A DNA stretch of 64,000 nt from Haloactinopolyspora alba. Lineage in GTDB: Bacteria; Actinomycetota; Actinomycetes; Jiangellales; Jiangellaceae. The notes beneath the pieces are model-generated. The model searched no databases. It worked only from the letters and a program-made list of their open reading frames with translations, and was not told the origin of the DNA. The position numbers and the translations under genes were made by a program. Each line of letters opens with the position of its first letter. Positions within the stretch are counted from its first letter, which is position 1. Location: the NCBI RefSeq assembly GCF_003014555.1, contig NZ_PYGE01000011.1, forward strand, positions 111,159 to 175,158, written 5' to 3'. Below, one piece after another: positions 60,778 to 64,000 of this stretch.

Positions 60778-61779
60778 CTACTGGACGCCGTAGTGCGCGA
60801 GAGCATCCCGCGCAGCCGCTGTGACCTCGGCGGACAGGTCCGGCGGATCGACCACGCGCCCGGTGCCGCCGAGCCGTAGCGCAAGGCGGCGCACCCACTG
60901 CCGGTCACGGGCCCACAGCCGCAGCCGCAACCCGCCGTCGTCGAGCTCGTCGGCGCTCTCGTGCGGGTAGTAGTCGGCCACCCACCGTCCGTGTGGCGTC
61001 AGGTCAATCGTCACCAATTCGTCATCCGGTGACGGCTGGAACAGGCCGGCGTCAAGGTCGCGCGGATGCGCCTCGGACGGCACTTCGGCGGCCACGTCCA
61101 GTTGCCGGACGTCGAGCACCCGGTCCAGCCGGAACAGCCGCACCGACTCGGCCCGCCGGCACCAGCCCTCCAGGTACAGCCGGCCGTCGACCACCACCAG
61201 CCGCATCGGGTCCACGTCACGCTCGGTGGCCTCGTCACGGGCCGGTACCCAGTACGACAGGTGCAGCCGGTGCCCGGCGTCCAGCGCCTGCCGGACGGTG
61301 GCGGCGACCCCGGCGACCGCGTCCCCGTCGACCTGCACCTGCACCGCCGCGGCCTGCTGGGCGACCTCGCCCGCGGCCTCCTCGAGCTTGGCGACCGCCC
61401 GGTCGATGGCGTCGCGCTCGAACGACCCCGGGACCGACGCGAGGGTGCGCAGCGCGACAATCAGCGCCACCGCCTCGTCGGTGCGCAGCCGCAGCGGCCG
61501 CGCGAGGTAGTCGGCGTTGGACACGCTGATGACGCCCTCGCCCTCGACGGCCTCCATGTCGACCTCGATGTAGTCGCCCATCTGCAGGCCGGGCAGACCG
61601 GAGAACCACAGCACCTGCAGGTCGCGGACGACCTGGCGTTCACTCACCCCGAACAGGGCCGCCACGTCGGCGACCCGGGTGCTCGGGTGCGAGCGCAGGT
61701 ACGGAAGCATGGCCAGCAACCGCGCGACCTGCGCGGGCGCGCTGTCCGGCCGCCTGCCTCCGCGCGCGGATGTGTTCAC
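60778..61779 (-). CDS. pafC: WYL-domain transcriptional regulator PafC
   Basis: A 333-residue regulator that, with PafB, controls the DNA-damage response of actinomycetes. The N-terminal winged helix (VADVAALFGVSERQVVRDLQVLWFSGLPG) is followed by a WYL domain (LHLSYWVPARDEATERDVDPMRLVVVDGRLYLEGWCRRAESVRLFRLDRV region) and a C-terminal extension. GTG at 61779 overlaps the pafB stop. Partner order pafB-pafC is conserved in the phylum. Confidence 0.94.
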   Translation of the reverse strand: MNTSARGGRRPDSAPAQVARLLAMLPYLRSHPSTRVADVAALFGVSERQVVRDLQVLWFSGLPGLQMGDYIEVDMEAVEGEGVISVSNADYLARPLRLRTDEAVALIVALRTLASVPGSFERDAIDRAVAKLEEAAGEVAQQAAAVQVQVDGDAVAGVAATVRQALDAGHRLHLSYWVPARDEATERDVDPMRLVVVDGRLYLEGWCRRAESVRLFRLDRVLDVRQLDVAAEVPSEAHPRDLDAGLFQPSPDDELVTIDLTPHGRWVADYYPHESADELDDGGLRLRLWARDRQWVRRLALRLGGTGRVVDPPDLSAEVTAAARDALAHYGVQ

Positions 61780-62747
61780 GACGCTCCCTTCGTGATCGCC
61801 TCGAGCCGTTCCACCACCGCCGCGCGCAGCTCCGCCGGCTCGAGCGCGACCACGTCGCCGGCGTGCGTGACCAGCTCCTCGGCCAGCATCTCGGTGCTCG
61901 AGTAGGTCACCGTGACGTCGTCCCAGCCGGGTCCGGCCGGCTCCACGTGCGTCGCGCGCCTGCGCAGCGCGTGCCCGCTGCCCGCACGCACCCGGATCCG
62001 CGCCCACGCGGACTCGTTGCGCTCGGGCGGCACCAGGCTCGCCGCGGCCTCGCGGACGACGTCCTGGGCGGGCACCTCGTAGCCGCCCGCGGGCCCGGCG
62101 GAGCGGACCGTGTCGACGATGCGCGACAGCCGGAACATCCGCGGCGCCTGCCGGTCCACGTCGTAGCCCACGACGTACCAGCGGCCGTGCCACGACAGGA
62201 CGCTCCAGGGCTGCACGTGCCGCACCATCGGTTCGGCGCCGGTGCTCTTGCGGTGCCGGAACCGCACGGCGCGGCGGTCGCGCACCGCCTCCCACAGTGG
62301 CCAGAACGCCGGCTCCTCGCCGCCGACCCGTGGCTCGACCGCGCCGAGCGACCTGGTGTCCGCCTCCACGCCGACCGCCTGCAGCTTCGTCACCGCCGTG
62401 GTCGAGGCGTCGGACAGGTACGTGTGCTGCCACATCCGCGCGGCCAGCCCGACCACGGCGGCCTCGTCCGGCTCGAGCCGGATCTCGGGCAGCTCGAACT
62501 CCTGCCGATGAATCCGGTAGCCCGGCTCCTCGTCGCCGAACGGATCGAACGAGCCGGTCTCGATCGGGATGCCGACCTCGCGCAGCTCTTCCTTGTCGCG
62601 TTCGAACATGCGCTCGAACGCCTCTTCGCTCTGGTCACCGTACCCGCCGACGATCTGACGAATACGACTTTTAGGGACGTATCCCCGTGCGACGAGCAGG
62701 CAGATGACGAGATTCATCAGCCGTTCGCTCTTGACCGCCTGCGCCAC
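61776..62747 (-). CDS. pafB: WYL-domain transcriptional regulator PafB
   Basis: A 323-residue partner of PafC. N-terminal helix-turn-helix region (SERLMNLVICLLVARGYVPKSRIRQIV) and WYL domain (VRFRHRKSTGAEPMVRHVQPWSVLSWHGRWYVVGYD, the WYV variant). GTG at 62747 is chosen because GGGGG lies five bases upstream; a TTG at 62759 would add four residues. It is divergent from the DUF3866 gene with 55 bp between. The fused or paired regulator binds single-stranded DNA and activates LexA-independent repair genes in mycobacteria. Confidence 0.93.
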   Translation of the reverse strand: MAQAVKSERLMNLVICLLVARGYVPKSRIRQIVGGYGDQSEEAFERMFERDKEELREVGIPIETGSFDPFGDEEPGYRIHRQEFELPEIRLEPDEAAVVGLAARMWQHTYLSDASTTAVTKLQAVGVEADTRSLGAVEPRVGGEEPAFWPLWEAVRDRRAVRFRHRKSTGAEPMVRHVQPWSVLSWHGRWYVVGYDVDRQAPRMFRLSRIVDTVRSAGPAGGYEVPAQDVVREAAASLVPPERNESAWARIRVRAGSGHALRRRATHVEPAGPGWDDVTVTYSSTEMLAEELVTHAGDVVALEPAELRAAVVERLEAITKGAS

Positions 62748-62790
62748 GTCGACCCCCAATCCCCTGCCATGCGCGAGAGTAACGGGTGGC

Positions 62791-62796
62791 TAGTCT
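62791..62796 (+). promoter_or_regulatory. -10 element of the leaderless DUF3866 message
   Basis: TAGTCT ends six bases before the GTG at 62803; the intervening CTGCGC has no ribosome site. Confidence 0.55.
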
Positions 62797-62802
62797 CTGC
62801 GC

Positions 62803-63873
62803 GTGATTCGGTGGCGAAAAGGAACAGTGAGAACGGTCGGCGCCTCGTGGCCCGGGGCGGCCGAGCTCTGGGTGGACGTCGACGGCACGGACGTACGGGC
62901 GCTGGCCTACGTCGACCTGGTCGGCACCCCCGAGCCGGGCGACACCGTCGTGCTGAACACGACGGCGCAGGCGATGAAGCTGGGCACCGGCGGCCTCGCG
63001 CACGTCGTGGCGATCCCCGACCGGCTCCCGCCCGACCGCCCGCCGGCACCGGGCCACCTCGTCAAGGCCCGCTACACGCCGCTGCAGGCGACCGTGCTCG
63101 GCGTCGACGAGCAGGACTCGCAATGGCACGCGACGCTGCGCGATGCCGACGACCTGTTCGGGATGCCGGTCGTGACCGCGGATCTGCATTCGGCGCTGCC
63201 GGCGGTGCTGGCCGGGCTCGACCGGTCGGCACGCGTGGTCTACGTGATGACCGACGGCGGCGCCCTGCCGCTGTGGTTCAGCCGGACGGTGGCCACGTTG
63301 CGCGAGGCCGGATGGCTGGCCGCGACCGTCACTGTCGGCCAGGCGTTCGGCGGTGACCTCGAGGCGGTCACCCTGCACAGCGGGCTGCTGGCGGCGCGGC
63401 ACGTGCTCGGCGCCGACATCGCCGTCGTCACCCAGGGCCCCGGCAACCTCGGCACCGGCACCCGATGGGGCTTCTCCGGCGTGGCCTGCGGCGAGGCCGT
63501 CAACGCGGCGGTCGTGCTCGGCGGACGCCCGGTCGCGTCGCTGCGGATCAGCTCGGCCGACGCGCGCGAGCGGCATCACGGCGTCTCGCACCACAGCCTG
63601 ACCGCCTACGGCAAGGTCGCGATGGCCCCGGCCGACGTCGTCGTGCCCGAGCTCGCGGGTGACTTCGGCACGAAGGTGAACCAGCAGGTCCAGCGGCTGG
63701 GCGGTCGGCACCAGCTGATCACGGTGCCCACCGACGGGCTCGACGGCGCGCTGCGTCAGGTGCCGGTCCGGCTGTCGACCATGGGCCGCGGCATCGACGA
63801 CGACCCGGAGTACTTCCTCGCCGCCGCGGCGGCCGGCCAGCACGCCGGCGACCTGCTCCTCCACGACGGCTGA
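62803..63873 (+). CDS. DUF3866-family protein
   Basis: A 356-residue protein of a phylum-wide family without known function. The N-terminal beta-rich part (IRWRKGTVRTV; GDTVVLNTTAQAMKLGTGGLAHVVA) precedes a larger alpha/beta region with YTPLQATVLGVDEQDS, VVYVMTDGGALPLWFSRTVATLR, and ADIAVVTQGPGNLGTGTRWGFSG. No catalytic motif is evident. Its constant position beside pafBC hints at a link with DNA-damage or proteasome-associated functions; this is inference. Confidence 0.9.
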   Translation: MIRWRKGTVRTVGASWPGAAELWVDVDGTDVRALAYVDLVGTPEPGDTVVLNTTAQAMKLGTGGLAHVVAIPDRLPPDRPPAPGHLVKARYTPLQATVLGVDEQDSQWHATLRDADDLFGMPVVTADLHSALPAVLAGLDRSARVVYVMTDGGALPLWFSRTVATLREAGWLAATVTVGQAFGGDLEAVTLHSGLLAARHVLGADIAVVTQGPGNLGTGTRWGFSGVACGEAVNAAVVLGGRPVASLRISSADARERHHGVSHHSLTAYGKVAMAPADVVVPELAGDFGTKVNQQVQRLGGRHQLITVPTDGLDGALRQVPVRLSTMGRGIDDDPEYFLAAAAAGQHAGDLLLHDG

Positions 63874-63885
63874 CCCTGAGCCGTG

Positions 63886-63911
63886 AATAATCACGTTCAC
63901 CATGGAATTCC
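63886..63911 (+). repeat. Interspersed 26-bp repeat, copy 2
   Basis: AATAATCACGTTCACC followed by ATGGAATTCC. The complement matches 45399-45424 at 23 of 26 positions. It starts 13 bp after the stop of the DUF3866 gene. Confidence 0.72.
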
Positions 63912-63934
63912 GGCTGTTGTGACTGATCCGTGGG

Positions 63935-64000
63935 TCAGGTTCGGCCTGGGAGGTTGGGGCGGTAGCCGCCGAGGTTGAGCATGGTGAGGGCGATGAGGGG
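63935..64000 (-). CDS. C-terminal fragment of a possible transposase, cut by window edge
   Basis: An open frame on the minus strand runs from the right edge to a stop at 63935-63937. The 21 visible residues end IALTMLNLGGYRPNLPGRT. The ending looks like the tail of some actinomycete transposases, but 21 residues cannot establish a family. The rest of the gene is outside the window. Confidence 0.35.
   Translation of the reverse strand, partial: PLIALTMLNLGGYRPNLPGRT

Overview
The window is a chromosomal segment of a GC-rich actinomycete (Actinomycetota, GC content by eye near 70%). Diagnostic neighbours are the WYL regulators pafB-pafC followed by tatA, tatC, a diacylglycerol kinase and the Mtr4-like helicase helY, plus rbpA, a class E sortase, a DUF3866 protein, and an Lnt/polyprenol-phosphate-mannose synthase pair. 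GTG starts are common, and several genes appear to be read from leaderless transcripts. I see no rRNA, tRNA, CRISPR array or prophage. The only mobile-element trace is a possible transposase tail at the right edge. The genus cannot be fixed from this window.

Layout. 1-5404: an amino-sugar type uptake locus on the minus strand (RpiR regulator, SIS-domain protein, NgcE-like Tat lipoprotein, permease cut by the window edge) with a divergent BadF/N-acetylglucosamine-kinase-like gene. 5483-10030: a small conserved protein, a LysR regulator with a divergent nitrilase-family amidohydrolase, glyA behind a ZTP (pfl) riboswitch, and a GNAT enzyme. 10123-20870: a carbohydrate-utilisation locus with a binding protein, two permeases, a TIM-barrel glycosidase, a secreted GH43-malectin protein, a six-hairpin glycosidase and a LacI regulator. 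Three copies of an AAATCGATTAC-like operator lie in front of its transcription units. 20880-30065: housekeeping and metabolism (glycerophosphodiesterase, peptide deformylase, UMF1 transporter, rbpA with a SigR-type promoter, fxsA-ppm-lnt, amidohydrolase). 30151-30316: six copies of a short palindromic motif.

31662-38569: a lysine catabolic operon (L-lysine 6-transaminase, aldehyde dehydrogenase, fused E1 alpha-beta 2-oxoacid dehydrogenase, glutaryl-CoA dehydrogenase) with an Lrp-type regulator. It reads as lysine to crotonyl-CoA through aminoadipate, with the E1 protein as candidate 2-oxoadipate dehydrogenase. 38724-41449: a TetR regulator with a clear operator, an NmrA-like reductase and a flavin oxidoreductase. 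41537-45301: M24 peptidase, GPP34 protein, sortase E, a probable structured small RNA (44195-44325) and a 5'-3' exonuclease.

45435-54701: an M81 (MlrC-like) peptidase, a ROK repressor, a complete Dpp-type ABC importer with fused ATPases, and a ROK kinase. Together they suggest uptake of a sugar- or amine-linked peptide. 54796-63873: PrmC-related methyltransferase and the helY-dgk-tatC-tatA-pafC-pafB block with DUF3866. Two families of intergenic palindromic or interspersed repeats (38649, 45363, 45399, 63886) lie outside genes and are unexplained.
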